Assembly: GCA_947179155.2 (NCBI GenBank)
Contig: OX359281.1
Location: 39,407,967 to 39,471,966 of the forward strand
Origin: Hedera helix
Taxonomy: Eukaryota > Streptophyta > Magnoliopsida > Apiales > Araliaceae
Length of the DNA stretch: 64,000 nucleotides
Direction of reading: 5' to 3'
The first letter of the stretch is position 1; every line of letters starts with the position of its first letter. Below are positions 1-11,127 of this stretch, piece after piece. The notes beneath the pieces are model-generated. The model worked only from the letters and a program-made list of their open reading frames with translations. It had not been told where the DNA came from and did no database searches. A program made the translations under genes and the position numbers.

Positions 1-1206
1 ATTTTAAGGATACTTACGTTTGGAATTTGGATTTGTGATCTAAAGAGAAATTGTAGATCATGAAATTCTAATGAATTTAGATTCAAAAATCACCTCAAAA
101 TATTTCTGTATGATAAAGTTATGACCAAATTAGTAAGAGAGGTTCCGGCAGCCAAAAAGGGCCCGGCGTCTAGACGCCAAGAATACGCCCTAGCTTCTGT
201 CCATGGGCGTCTAGACGCCCCAAAATTGCCTTGGGACGGCGTCTTGACGCCCTGCTTGATAAAAAATTATTTTATTATTTTATTATTATTTTTAAATCAA
301 TAAATATATTTTTAATGATAAATAATTAATTTAATAATTAAAAGAGGATAAATATTATCAAATGTTTAATATTATAATTAGATATTATTATTAATATAAT
401 AATATTAGAAAATCATGAAAATATTATTAATTGTATAATAATATTATAAAGTCAATAAAATATTGTAAATAGATAAAATATTATTAAATAATTAATAATA
501 TTAGATAATGAATAAAATATTATTAAATGATTAATAATATTAGATAATGATTAAAATATTTTTAAATGATAAATAATATTACTAAGATAATAAAATATTA
601 TTAAATGATTAATAATATTAGATAATGATTAATAATATTACTAAGATAATAAAATATTATTAAATAATTAATAATATTAGATAATGTTTAAAATATTATT
701 AAATGATTAATAATATTAGGTAATGAATAAAGTATTATTAAATGAATAATAATATTATAAAACTAATAAAATATTATTAAATTATTAATAATATTAGATA
801 AGAGTTTGAACTATATTAAATAATTAATATAGATTTTATGTGATTGAAATATTATCAAGTGATGATAATATTTCCTAAGTGTTTATATACCTTTAACTAC
901 ATGATTATTTGGTTAAGTGTTAGAGGTGTAAGAAGTATAGATGTTATCATATTAATGTATATATGATACTAATTTAAAGATTAATTTGATTAATTGTTAG
1001 GTTCGTTCAAGGATTATTAAATTAAATTGGTTAACCGTAGACGACGCACGAGGCAAGTTTTCTACCCCTTAACTTGTATTTATCGTTGCAATTATTATTC
1101 AACCTTAATTACATTGCGCAATTCATTTATTGTTGAGCAAGTATCTACACTCGTAGATATTTGACAGATCTTTGAGTGAATTAATTATCGAAAATTACTT
1201 CACATC
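1..1206. mobile_element. Left part of an older LTR-like sequence
   Basis: No gene is seen. The stretch holds several copies of the palindromic motif GTCTAGACGCC (about 165-255) and a long AT-rich minisatellite. Its right part resembles the R-U5 side of a large plant Ty3/gypsy LTR. The sequence continues across the inner solo LTR (1212-4556) into 4562-5387, which ends GGATTTGGGGTCGTCA. The left boundary lies outside the window, so the family is an inference. Short ORFs here have no recognisable similarity. Confidence 0.5.
440..805. repeat. AT-rich minisatellite, unit about 39 bp
   Basis: About eight degenerate copies of a unit built on AAAATATTATTAAATGATT and AATAATATTAGATAATG. The unit varies by small internal deletions and substitutions. 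It has no coding potential. Confidence 0.7.
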
Positions 1207-1211
1207 GTTAT
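1207..1211. repeat. Target-site duplication GTTAT, left copy
   Basis: GTTAT directly precedes the solo LTR and recurs exactly at 4557-4561, directly after it. Five-base duplications are the usual footprint of plant LTR retrotransposon integrase. Confidence 0.8.
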
Positions 1212-2408
1212 TGTGACGCCCCCAAATCTGAGCCCACACAGCCCAAACTTGAGTCGTCAAAATACTACAACAAAATTATTACAACAAAGCACAACGTACT
1301 ACAATACAGTGTATAATAATACCCAACTAAGTCTTCACTATTATTGCCACACTATTTTACAAAACGTGAAGACTATGATAACTATTCCTCGGACCCTCAC
1401 TCCATTCCCCGGCTAGACCCTGTTATGTTTTCATTTCCTGTTGAAAAACAATGGAACAAAAGAAAGGGTGAGCTCAAATAGCCCAGTAAGAAATATCATG
1501 ACTAAGATAATGACGAATAAATTATCATTAGTCTTCAACAGTTGAGTTCTTGATATAATACAATAGACTACAAGGTTTATATCAAAAACTGCAGTTAAAT
1601 TCTTAAACAACGTTCAGATCAATAATAGCAGCGGAATGAGTAATCTATTAGAAGAATAATGCAGACTATAATGTCCACTCGGTTCTCTTTTTAGGAAAAA
1701 CATCATCAACTTTTATCATCTGAAATATCATTAGTCAAGATAATACAAATTCACAGTTCCTGATCATAATCATGCACATCAACAGTTCATCTTTGCACTA
1801 CGGGCCAAAGACATTCAATATAACACCAACGGTCATGATTATACCAGATTCAGCCTTTGGTCATAATCATACCAAACAACAGTTCATCTTTGCACTACGG
1901 GCCAAAGAGAACATTCACCACGTGCCATAAAAGACACCGAACAGATGTATCGCCTTTAACCTATTATATCGCCTTTAACCTATCATCTGTTCAACAAATA
2001 TATCACATCTGTGCCCCCGGCCACAGATATTCACAACAGCTTGATTTTTGGATGATTAGAATGATATAAATGATGAACAGAAGAAATAGGATAACAATAA
2101 GTATCGGAAGTTTACTTTGTACAGATTCAAATAATGTCCAAATTGTCAACATGATGTGGAGTGAAATTTAAAAATGATATTCAAGATCCACAGTTCAGAA
2201 TAACGGTTACAATTCAATAGAAAGGTTCACGTAAATAGGAAGGTTCAGTTGAAATAATGAAGTTCAACTATTATGGAACATATAATATTTTCAGGAATTA
2301 TAGAAGCAATAGTTCCATAATAAATTTCGATTTAGGAGTATGAAAGAAAATAATATCCCTTACCGTAGCAGGTTTGATTAACAAAAGGTGAAGGAAATTA
2401 ATACAAAG

Positions 2409-2665
2409 GGTTATTCACCAACAGGCGGCAATCCGCTCCGTAAGGTTATTCCCACAATTTAATATAATTTGAGTACAAAGAGTTATTCACCAAACAGGCG
2501 GCAATCCGCTCCGTAAGGTTATTCCCACAATTTAATAGAATTTGAGTACAAAGAGTTATTCACCAAACAGGCGGCAATCCGCTCCGTAAGGTTATTCTCA
2601 GAGATTAATAATGAATGAATATGAAAGGTTATTCACCAACAGGCGGCAATCCGCTCCGTAAGGTT
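2409..2665. repeat. Four-copy 73-bp minisatellite in the LTR
   Basis: Four copies start near 2409, 2481, 2554 and 2627. Each carries TTATTCACCAA, then AGGCGGCAATCCGCTCCG, then TAAGGTTATTC. The GCGG/CCGC core is self-complementary, so each unit could fold. The unit length is nearly constant at 72-73 bp. Confidence 0.85.
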
Positions 2666-3410
2666 ATTCCCACAATTTAATACATGGAAATAAAAGGCAC
2701 GTCTTATGAGTAAGGAAGAAACAATATTATTATCGAGAATCAAATAATGATAATCCCTTACCATAGTACGTTTGAATAATGGAAGATGAAAAAGATGGTA
2801 TCCCTTACCGTAGTAAGTTTTAATAATAGAAGATGAAAGAAGATGACATTCCTTACCTTGATATTGTGAAACAAGTTTATTAGCCGAACAAATCCTTCCT
2901 TGTTTGTCTATGTAGCAGTAAAGAATCTGACTTTTGAGTCTTCTAGAGTTTTTAAAATCTCTTTATGTTTTTAAAATAATGTTACTCTCGTAAAGATAGG
3001 CGGCATAGACTCAAGAATCACTCAATTCGGAGTTAATATGAATGAGTTATGAATTTTCAAAACTAAGACTGAAAATAGTGACGAAAATCAGAATAGGTTA
3101 CGGTTTTTAGTATTTTAAGGCATGAAGATGATTTCAGATGACTTTTCTTCCTTCTTCAAAGTTGTAGAGGACGAAAAACTGAAGAGACAGGCTTTTAATT
3201 CATTAAATTCTGACAAATAATGAATTTACTATGATTTTTCGAAAGAGTTACTGTACATAAGAAAATTCCACTCGGGAATTCAAAGGAGAATGTAAAAGAT
3301 TTCAAAACTAGGAATGACTTAAGAACACTTAGAGAGAACTTACACAAAGAAGTATTTAGAGAGTGAAAGAAAGAATGAGTAAGAAAGTTTATGAAAAATC
3401 CTTAAGTTAA

Positions 3411-3427
3411 GGCTTCTATTTATAGCC
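3411..3427 (-). promoter_or_regulatory. TATA box of the solo LTR
   Basis: The minus strand reads GGCTATAAATAGAAGCC, a consensus TATA box in a small GC palindrome. A TTTCTTTCACTCTC leader follows about 40 bases downstream. It is the likely LTR promoter and sets the element's direction. Confidence 0.65.
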
Positions 3428-3513
3428 AAAAATCTTATCATTCATTTAATCTAAACCATTCATTTAAAGATCATCTTTTAATCTACACCATCCATTTCAA
3501 ATTTTATATTATC

Positions 3514-3778
3514 TTTAATCTACACCATTCATTTCATATCACCTAACTTTATATTATAAACAAATCAATTCAATTATTCAACAATAATTCACACTTTAAT
3601 CTACACCATTCATTTCATATCACCTAATAATCACCTAACTTTATATTATAAACAAATCAATTCAATTATTCAACAATAATTCACACTTTAATCTACACCA
3701 TTCATTTCATATCACCTAATAATCACCTAACTTTATATTATAAACAAATAACTTTATCAATTCAATTATTATGACTAA
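3514..3778. repeat. Three-copy 81/92-bp tandem repeat
   Basis: Units start near 3514, 3595 and 3687. All contain ATCTACACCATTCATTTC and CAAATCAATTCAATTATT. Copies two and three carry an extra 11 bases (ATAATCACCTA) that are themselves a local duplication. The units lie in the U3-like part of the inverted solo LTR. Confidence 0.8.
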
Positions 3779-3894
3779 TTGTTATAAATACAGTATAGTT
3801 AGCTCTTAGATATCAAGTCAATAAATTAATGAAATACAATTGTTTAAATAACATCATAATAGAGATAATAATAATGTAAAAGAAAGCATACGTT

Positions 3895-4200
3895 ACTGTG
3901 TAATGACAATTATTGATTCAATAATGTGAATTACTGTGCATATGTTACTGTGACAATTATTAGGTTCAATAATTTTAAAAACAGTGCAACAACAATTATT
4001 GACTCAATGATATAAAATACAGTGTAATGACAATTATTAAATCAATAATGCAAAATACTGTGTAACAACAATTATTGAATTGATAATATAAAATATTATG
4101 CAGTGACAATTATCGATGAAATGATGCGTAACAATTACGGTGTCAATTATCAGACCAATAATATGAGACACTATGCAATACCGTGTGTTACTGTAGAGTA
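3895..4200. repeat. Degenerate repeat of about 50 bp
   Basis: Roughly six diverged copies of a unit with GACAATTATTGA followed by a variable segment and TACTGTG or ACAGTG. Spacing varies from about 45 to 60 bases. Confidence 0.55.
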
Positions 4201-4556
4201 CCGAGTGCTACAGAAAATACCAATAACTACCGTATGCTACTATTCTTTTATCACCGGTATTTTAACAGTTCCGATGACTATTTTTATTTAAAAAGATTAT
4301 TTCTGTCGTTTTCTATATCCGACAAATATTCCGTTGTGGGGTCCACCAATAATTTGTTATTTCGGCGCCGTCGGACCAAACGAATATTCCCCGACCAAAC
4401 GAATATTCCCCGACAAAGCGAATATTGTCCGACAAAATAAAATTTGCACATAACATCCTTAACTTTCAATTTTGTTAATTTAACCACTTACTGTTTCAAA
4501 AAAATATATATGAAGAAAAATTAAATTTTGTATTTCATAAAATTCGGGGTCTTACA

Positions 4557-4561
4557 GTTAT
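4557..4561. repeat. Target-site duplication GTTAT, right copy
   Basis: Exact match to 1207-1211. It marks the right end of the inserted solo LTR. Confidence 0.8.
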
Positions 4562-5387
4562 TGATTATTGTATTCGCACACAGTGCTTTTGCAACTGTTT
4601 AAGATGTCTAAGCTAATTGTTCCGGCTAGACAAATGTATGTTAATTAATTGAATTGAATATTATAAGAGTTTATCCAAACCATTGGCTGGTGCGGATTCT
4701 TACAGTAAGACTGAGAAAGAACAACCCTAGTTAAAGGGGATTTTTATTTGTCAGAAAACCGACAGCGCGTAAGAAATCTAAATGTGATGCATATACATAG
4801 GACATGAGAGGACTGATCCCCTCAAGTGTCCCGTTATTTTTAACAAGGTGTCAGACATTGTATGTCTGTTCTACCTTAGTAGAAGTTCACGGTCATTAAA
4901 GACCACTCAGCAGTAAAGAGGGAATCCATTCTTATTTTAAACATTGATTCTTGATATCTTTCACAAATTGTTATTGTTGAAAACCTTGAAGTTATTTCCC
5001 TTCATCATGATATATCTTATATTGTTGTTTATAAACTTGCTGAGCCCTTAGTTGCTCATTCTTGCTATATCATGACTATATTTCAGCCAATCCCGAAAGC
5101 TCTAAATCGGACAAAGGCAATGGGAAAGCAAATGCTTAGTTTTTAGTAGATGCATGCTAGTTTAAATTACTGTTATGTAATTACTGTTATAAATCTTTTG
5201 TATTTTCCTTAAGATATGTAATGTTTAAGATTAAGGTAATAGACCTTGGGAAGTGTAGCCTTTTGTTAAGGAACCTTTTGTATTATTCCGCGAAGTTTGA
5301 ATACAATTTATGTATTTCATTGTTGTTAAGTATTGTACAGTGAGAACCAAACCCGAGGTTAAAGGACCCGGATTTGGGGTCGTCATA
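4562..5387 (+). mobile_element. Right part of the interrupted outer LTR
   Basis: This is the continuation of the sequence interrupted at 1211. It ends GGATTTGGGGTCGTCA, which resembles the minus-strand 3' end of the inner LTR (CAGATTTGGGGGCGTCACA). The two elements may therefore belong to related families in opposite orientation. No coding sequence is seen. I could not find a flanking target duplication because the other end is off the window. Confidence 0.45.
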
Positions 5388-7361
5388 AGTTTGACACATT
5401 ACTTAAAAGTTACTATATATATCGAAATGGAATGAAATAAGATATAATGACCAAAATATTTATAACTAACTATATATATAATCCAAAATAAGTATAATAC
5501 ATATTAATATTATAGTATTATATTAATATATAATATAATATTGTTATATATTATATTAGGTATTCTATATATTTATGTATATAATTATAATATAAAACAA
5601 ATATAATACATATTAAACGCATATTATTATCTATATTATGTTATGTATTAAATATATATTATATATTATATATATATTAAAATGTTTTTTTTCACTTTTA
5701 AAGTTGAGACGAATTTACTTTCTCATAACCGCCCAAAACAAGCTCAAGTTTTCCAAATAGTATGCCAGGTTGTACATTCCATATTCTTTATAAATGATAG
5801 TTGGCGCCCACCTAAATAATTAGGCAAATAAATGAATGGTTGCTAGATAGATTTGTTACGTTTCTCTCTTACAACCAATTAAAAGAACCACACCTTTTTG
5901 TGGATCTCTTGCCAACTACTTAATTACTATACTTGAAGTTGAAGCTTGCATATCTTGTGGTGTGGATTATGGTTCTCAATGTTTACAGCTGATATCTTCT
6001 GTCTTCACTACAAACTATTAGATTAGATTTAGACCCCATTTAATTGGTTGCAGTCGCTCTTCTCAATCAAATCTGATTAATACCGACCTCCTCATTTTAC
6101 TTTCGCTGATCAAATGTAGCAAGTTTTTTCCCTAAGAAAGAAAGAGAGATTAGCCGGTCATTATACGTATTTCATTTACTCTAGAATTCAATGGTACCAA
6201 TGTCTCTTTCGGATAAATTTACGTTCACAATATTTAAATATAAAATTAAATATTACATTTATCTTGACTATTAAAAAATAAAACATAAAATGTTGTCGTT
6301 TTTTTTCAATTCAGAGACAATTAATATTTTCATAAACAATAATTTTGCAAGTTTCCTTTTTACATTCACGAGAAAGAGAGATTGTAGATATATTAAATTT
6401 ACTTGTTACTTTATTCAAATAGTTTTTTCTTTTGATACTCTCTCTTAATTTCTTCTTAATAATTAGCTTCACTAATTCAAGAGTTCACAACAGAACAAAT
6501 TAGAAAATAGAAATAATAGTCCCGGAAGAACACACCACGATTATGTTTAGCATACTTTGTACATAATTTTATACCTCTGTTCAGTAAATGATCTCTTATA
6601 TGGGACTTTTTATTAATAAATAGGACTTTTCTTGTATGATTGGACGGTAACATTTGATAACATTCTTTTCTTTTATAAATTCTGAATTACGAGATCATCA
6701 CTAGATCTGACAATTTAGTTTACAAATTGATGAGTCTAGCCAAATTAATTAGAGTCATTTGAGTTAATTAATTATTCTAAATTATTTGAGTTGATTAAAA
6801 TTTTAACTCATATTTTTTTTAATAAAAACATACCCTAATCAATTAACTGGTTTGGACCCTTTTTTTTTCCGGTTGGTGTTCTCCGGTTCTTCCTCGCGGA
6901 ATTAATGCTCCTAAACCAATGAATTTATGCTCTGAAATAATTTTCTACTTGCCAATCACGTCATGCCACGCGTCTGCTAGCTATAAGTACTACCCATGTT
7001 GAAAATTAGTATAAAATCATCATTAATTTTTAAAATTTTATTTCAAGCATTTTCATAATCAAAATCAATACTAGTAAGATATTATATTTAAAAAAAAAGA
7101 CGTATAAGATATTATCATATGTTAATTCTTCTTTTGATATTATACTTTAAAATAGTGAGAGTATTATTTATCTGTAATATATTTAATAAATATTTTATAA
7201 TTTTATAATTTATTATCACTAATAGTTATTCACATTATTAATGACAAATAAAATTATAAGATATATTATCTTTAAATTGTTATGTTAACTCTAAATTTCT
7301 AAAAGCTACTAAAATAAATTTTATTAAGAAACCGAAAAAGGATGGTCCAATAACACACGGT
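5388..7361. other. Gene-free AT-rich spacer
   Basis: It contains TATATA-rich runs (about 5400-5690) and no ORF with recognisable similarity. No tRNA-like fold or large repeat was noticed. It is the distal upstream region of the RHA2-like gene. Confidence 0.6.
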
Positions 7362-7545
7362 CTAGACGGAAAAATTATACCATACCCCTGGGGCATGGTG
7401 AATAGTATGTCCCCTCTCACATGAGGGTGGGCTCCACACGCGGTGGGATCCATGCCACAACGCGTGGAGCCCACTTTCATGTGAGAGGAGGAACATAATA
7501 TTCATCCATGCCTCAGAGACATGGAATAATCACTCGGCTAGACGG
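7362..7545. mobile_element. Foldback MITE-like hairpin upstream of the RING gene
   Basis: Two arms of about 70 bases (roughly 7371-7441 and 7459-7530) are imperfect inverted repeats. They share GGCATGG, TCTCACATGA and GTGGGCTCCAC, and a short loop lies near 7450. The direct repeat CTAGACGG occurs at 7362-7369 and 7538-7545, an 8-bp candidate target duplication. The hairpin is more GC-rich than its surroundings and lies about 270 bases upstream of the RHA2-like start codon. Confidence 0.65.
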
Positions 7546-7658
7546 TAACCAAAATCTCCCCTCTTTAAGCGACCTTCTCTTCCTTTATTTCCGGACATAG
7601 CGTGACTATTGTCATTCCCTATCTCTACCCACCTAACCCCCTCTCCCTCTTACCGATC

Positions 7659-7668
7659 TATATATATA
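7659..7668 (+). promoter_or_regulatory. TATA box of the RHA2-like gene
   Basis: TATATATATA lies about 150 bases before the ATG at 7811. Between them is a TA dinucleotide tract (about 7710-7741), probably in the 5' leader, and a CT-rich stretch. Position and composition fit a plant core promoter. The transcription start is inferred. Confidence 0.5.
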
Positions 7669-7704
7669 CCTTATACAACTCAACCAAACATCCAAATAAT
7701 TCTG

Positions 7705-7743
<39 letters not shown>

Positions 7744-7810
7744 GTATCCTCATCTCACTCTCTCTACAAAGAGAAATATATAATATAACAGTCGGAATTA
7801 GCTGATCAAG

Positions 7811-8311
7811 ATGGGATTACAGAACCAGCTGAATGATGTGTCATCGGAATCAATACCAATCCATTTAGTGGCACTCGTCGCCAACTGCGTACGTTATCTT
7901 CGCTCTCTTCTCTTTACAATCCTTCACTCCCTAGGTCTCCCGAAATTCCATCACGATGAGATGGTGGAAGACAATATTATATTGGTAGCGGTGGGCTCTG
8001 GATTGGCCGGTCTTATCGTTCTCGCCGAGCTACTTAATCTGAACCGCGTTTTCTCTTACCCATATAATAGACTGGACGAAGGAGGTGCCGGTTCGGATTG
8101 TGTGGTATGCTTGAACCGGCTGAGTCACGGCGATCATGTGCGCAGGTTAGCGTGCCGCCACGTGTTCCATAAGGAGTGCTTTGATGGGTGGCTCGATCAT
8201 CTTAACTTTAATTGCCCCTTATGTCGGTCGCCGGTGGTGTCTGATGAGAGAGTGTCGATCACGGAGCGGCGCGTGACGGACGACCTTTTGACGTGGTTCT
8301 CTTTGAGATAA
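7811..8311 (+). CDS. RING-H2 E3 ubiquitin ligase, RHA2-like
   Basis: Intact single-exon gene encoding 166 residues, starting MGLQNQLNDVSSESIPIHL, which closely resembles the start of Arabidopsis RHA2A/RHA2B. A hydrophobic stretch at residues 55-75 could anchor the protein in a membrane. The C-terminal RING-H2 finger has all eight ligands: C97, C100, C115, H117, H120, C123, C135, C138. The conserved W127 contacts E2 enzymes in this family. The motifs SDCVVCL, CRHVFHKEC and FNCPLCR are typical of the group. Family members are E3 ligases that act positively in abscisic acid signalling and stress responses; that role is inferred here from similarity. The ATG at 7811 is the first in frame, and the length matches the family (about 150-170). 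The gene has no intron, as usual for RHA2. It is flanked by foldback elements on both sides. Confidence 0.93.
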   Translation: MGLQNQLNDVSSESIPIHLVALVANCVRYLRSLLFTILHSLGLPKFHHDEMVEDNIILVAVGSGLAGLIVLAELLNLNRVFSYPYNRLDEGGAGSDCVVCLNRLSHGDHVRRLACRHVFHKECFDGWLDHLNFNCPLCRSPVVSDERVSITERRVTDDLLTWFSLR

Positions 8312-8457
8312 AATTTGTCTTATGTAGGTACATACAAGCGTATGATGATAACATGGCGGTGGCAGGCTTAGTGTAGAAATATTATACGATCATATTTCAG
8401 GAAGTGTTCCTGAAATACTGTACGATCATATTTCAGGGTGATAGGATAATTTTTTTA

Positions 8458-8618
8458 GAAAAATTGATAAATTCATATAATTTTTTAATAAATTTATACA
8501 ATAAATTTTATAAAAACATTATTATAAATATATAACGATAATTAAATCATCGTTATAAATATTTTTATGAGATTTACTGTATAAATATATTAAAAAATTA
8601 TGTAAAACTATCAATTCC
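8458..8618. mobile_element. Foldback MITE, 3' flank of the RING gene
   Basis: Inverted arms of about 75 bases run in from AAAAATTGATA (8458) and TATCAATTCC (8618). They share ATAATTTTTTAATA, TTTATACA and ATAACGAT and meet at a 9-base AT loop near 8545. The element is AT-rich and non-coding, starting about 150 bases after the RHA2-like stop. No clear target duplication could be fixed in the AT-rich flanks. Confidence 0.6.
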
Positions 8619-8755
8619 TTTTTTCTAGTGTTCTGGGTAGGTTTTTCCTGATGGCGATTCACCTCTGTCCTCTGCTATAGTTTTTTACTCGATAGTAAAG
8701 GATTTATGACAGTTATGACCTTTTTACCTTTTCCGTTAGTTTTCATATTTTTTTG

Positions 8756-9118
8756 TAGAATTTGGATTATATTTATTTGTAAGAATTATAATTTTTATAA
8801 TTTTAAAATTATATTTGTTTATAAAAATTATACATAAAATTATTAATTCTAAAAATATTTTATTTGTTTTTAAATTTAGATTTAGGATTATTAGTTCAAG
8901 AATTATAAAATGACTTAATAATTTTGGGATTATAATTTTTGATTAAATATAATATTAAATAGTCCTTTATATTAAGTCATTTTATATTTTTTAAAATAAT
9001 ATTCTCAAATTCAAATTTAAAAATAAATAAGATAAAGATATAATTAATAGTTTTATTTTAAATATAATTTTTATAAATAAATATAATTTTAAAATTATAA
9101 TATTTATAAATAAACATA
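8756..9118. mobile_element. Larger AT-rich foldback element
   Basis: Two diverged arms of about 170 bases face each other. Shared blocks in inverted order include ATAATTTTAAAATTATATTT, TTTTTAAATTT and AAAATGACTTAAT. The centre is near 8930. It resembles a non-autonomous MITE with very long terminal inverted repeats. It has no ORF. Confidence 0.55.
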
Positions 9119-10923
9119 GTGTTCAGAGTTCTTTTTTACTGCCGTAAAGTTATTTGTTTTTATGTATTTACTGTGCGTGATTAATAATACCAGGGCGTAG
9201 TATTTGTTTATTGATCATGTTGTACTACTCTTATGTAATTACTTTAATCTTGTGCTTAATTGACTATTCCGTTGTGAGCTTAGAAAAAAGAAGAAACACT
9301 ATTGTTTTATGGATACTTCATATTCCCATTCCCTCCCTCCTCGGGTGTGCATTCGAATATCGATTGAATCGATATATTGAATCAATTTACTGATTCGATA
9401 CTCATTTTTTATCAAAAAATATTATTATTATTAATTATTTATTAATAATAATAATTTTAAAAAATAGAATAACTGGTATGGTCTGAGATATACTAGACCA
9501 CCAAAATTTTGAATCGGTAATGGACCAGTCACTATTTACATTGAACTGTCTGATTCGATATACACAAAATACCGATTAGATTGGATTTTTTGAACACTCC
9601 TACTCCCTTCCCCAAAAAAATAAAACAAATTCATTAGCAAAAATTTAAAAAAATTACAATAAATTCACAGAGTGATCGAGTCTTCTCTTTGTTGATAGTA
9701 GTAGAAGAGGATCCGATATCTTTAAATTTCTCATTATAATTTAATTATTATATCAACACTATATAATATATATTTTTTAGTTTTAAATTATAAGATCAAT
9801 ATTGACTTTAAAAAAGTCAATTTCAAACTCAGAATCGAGATTAATTCATTTTATTTATGTCAATACAATTATAAATATCACAAATTATTTAAAAAGTACT
9901 ACTAGTTATAACATTTATTATGTTAAATGAATCACGTCAATTTTAATTGATTTTTAAAAAGTCAATAATAACCTTATAATTCGAAATAATGAGAGTATTA
10001 ATTTTATTTTATTTAACGTTTATTAATTTTACAAATGAGCGTGGAGCACAGGGAGTACGATGTTACTGCAGTGTTTTCTCGTAGTTTTTGTTTCCCTCAC
10101 CGTAGTTATATATTTTGAGGAAATAATTCATTTCATTGGCCATATATAAATTGGCATTGTCGTGGTAAAATTTAATCTCTGTGCCAGTTCTAGAGCAAAA
10201 TTGTTCATACCGAACTGGTACAACACTTTTTTGTGTAGGTGATAAATTGGCACGTGATGGGCCCAGTAATAAATTGGCATTTCTTACCTACTTTTTCAGC
10301 CTTTTTGTTGTTTATCTTCTGTATGCGCTGAATAACAAGAAGAAATATGGATCTTTTCAGGGGACAACAAAATTTTTATTTATTTTACTAATTGCCGACT
10401 ATTAAACTCTTTTATATTTTTTTCCCCAATTGAAATAGAAAAAACAAAATTTTATATCTTTTTTTGCTAATTTAAACTTAAATTTAAATATATTTATACA
10501 TTTTTTTAATATATTAAGACTCGATCCCCCAATTATAATAGGTTAATTAGTACTAATCGGACTAAAGGACTCGGGTAATTTTATATCTTTTGAATGTTTC
10601 ATTTCAATGATTTTGAAGTAAACTTTATCTTTTAATGTTGTCCCAAGAAGATAATGCAACTCTCAAATGATCCCGTTTCAAGTTTCCAAAAAGAACTTCT
10701 TCGGCCCGCTTGGATTTGTGGAGTTGGGTTTGGTAGATTTAACTGACATATGGTTGCCCAATATTATTTAGGAAGGATTATATTGACTAGTATATTTATA
10801 AAAAATATTATAATAAAAGAGTACATATAAAATATGAAAAAACTTAGAATGTGTCCTTAGGACATATACTAAGTACGGAGTTCAATGCATAACTTTAATT
10901 TAGTTTGGTGATTTAATGGGTAG
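9119..10923. other. Gene-free stretch with weak repeat remnants
   Basis: No gene is recognised. Around 9341-9601 are possible hAT-like ends (GGGTGTGCATTCGA against GGAGTGTTCAAAAA inverted) around ATCGATT-type repeats. Around 9775-9995 an inverted pair shares AATTATAAG and ATTGACTTT, resembling a Stowaway-type MITE. The remainder is ordinary AT-rich spacer. Confidence 0.4.
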
Positions 10924-11127
10924 TTGGTTCCAAATTTTAAAATTCAAAATTCAAATTACTTAACAATATCTATACCATCAAATACTCTGATATTTCTTTT
11001 CTTTCATCTTCTCCAAACTTCTTCCACTGCTTTCTCTTTTTTTCATTTTCTTTTCATCCGTCGCTTTTTTTCATTTTCTCCAAAACTTTATACGCCGCTT
11101 TCTCTCTCCTCCATTTTTTTTGCCGCT

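Larger units (their letters stand above)
1212..4556 (-). mobile_element. Solo LTR of about 3.3 kb, inverted inside another LTR
   Basis: The plus-strand ends read TGTGACGCCCCC and GGGGTCTTACA, which are inverted TG...CA-type LTR termini, and the element is bounded by the exact repeat GTTAT. A TATA box on the minus strand (3411-3427), followed by a CT-rich leader, shows that the LTR points left. No internal gag or pol lies inside it, so it is a solo LTR left by recombination. At over 3 kb it is long, as in some Tekay-type chromoviruses. That family name is an inference. Three separate minisatellites lie inside. Confidence 0.75.

Noticed and set aside
1857..2069. 70-codon ORF inside the solo LTR
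   Set aside because: It lies in non-coding LTR sequence with internal short repeats.
7280..7480. 66-codon minus-strand ORF upstream of the RING gene
   Set aside because: It lies across the foldback hairpin and has no recognisable domain.
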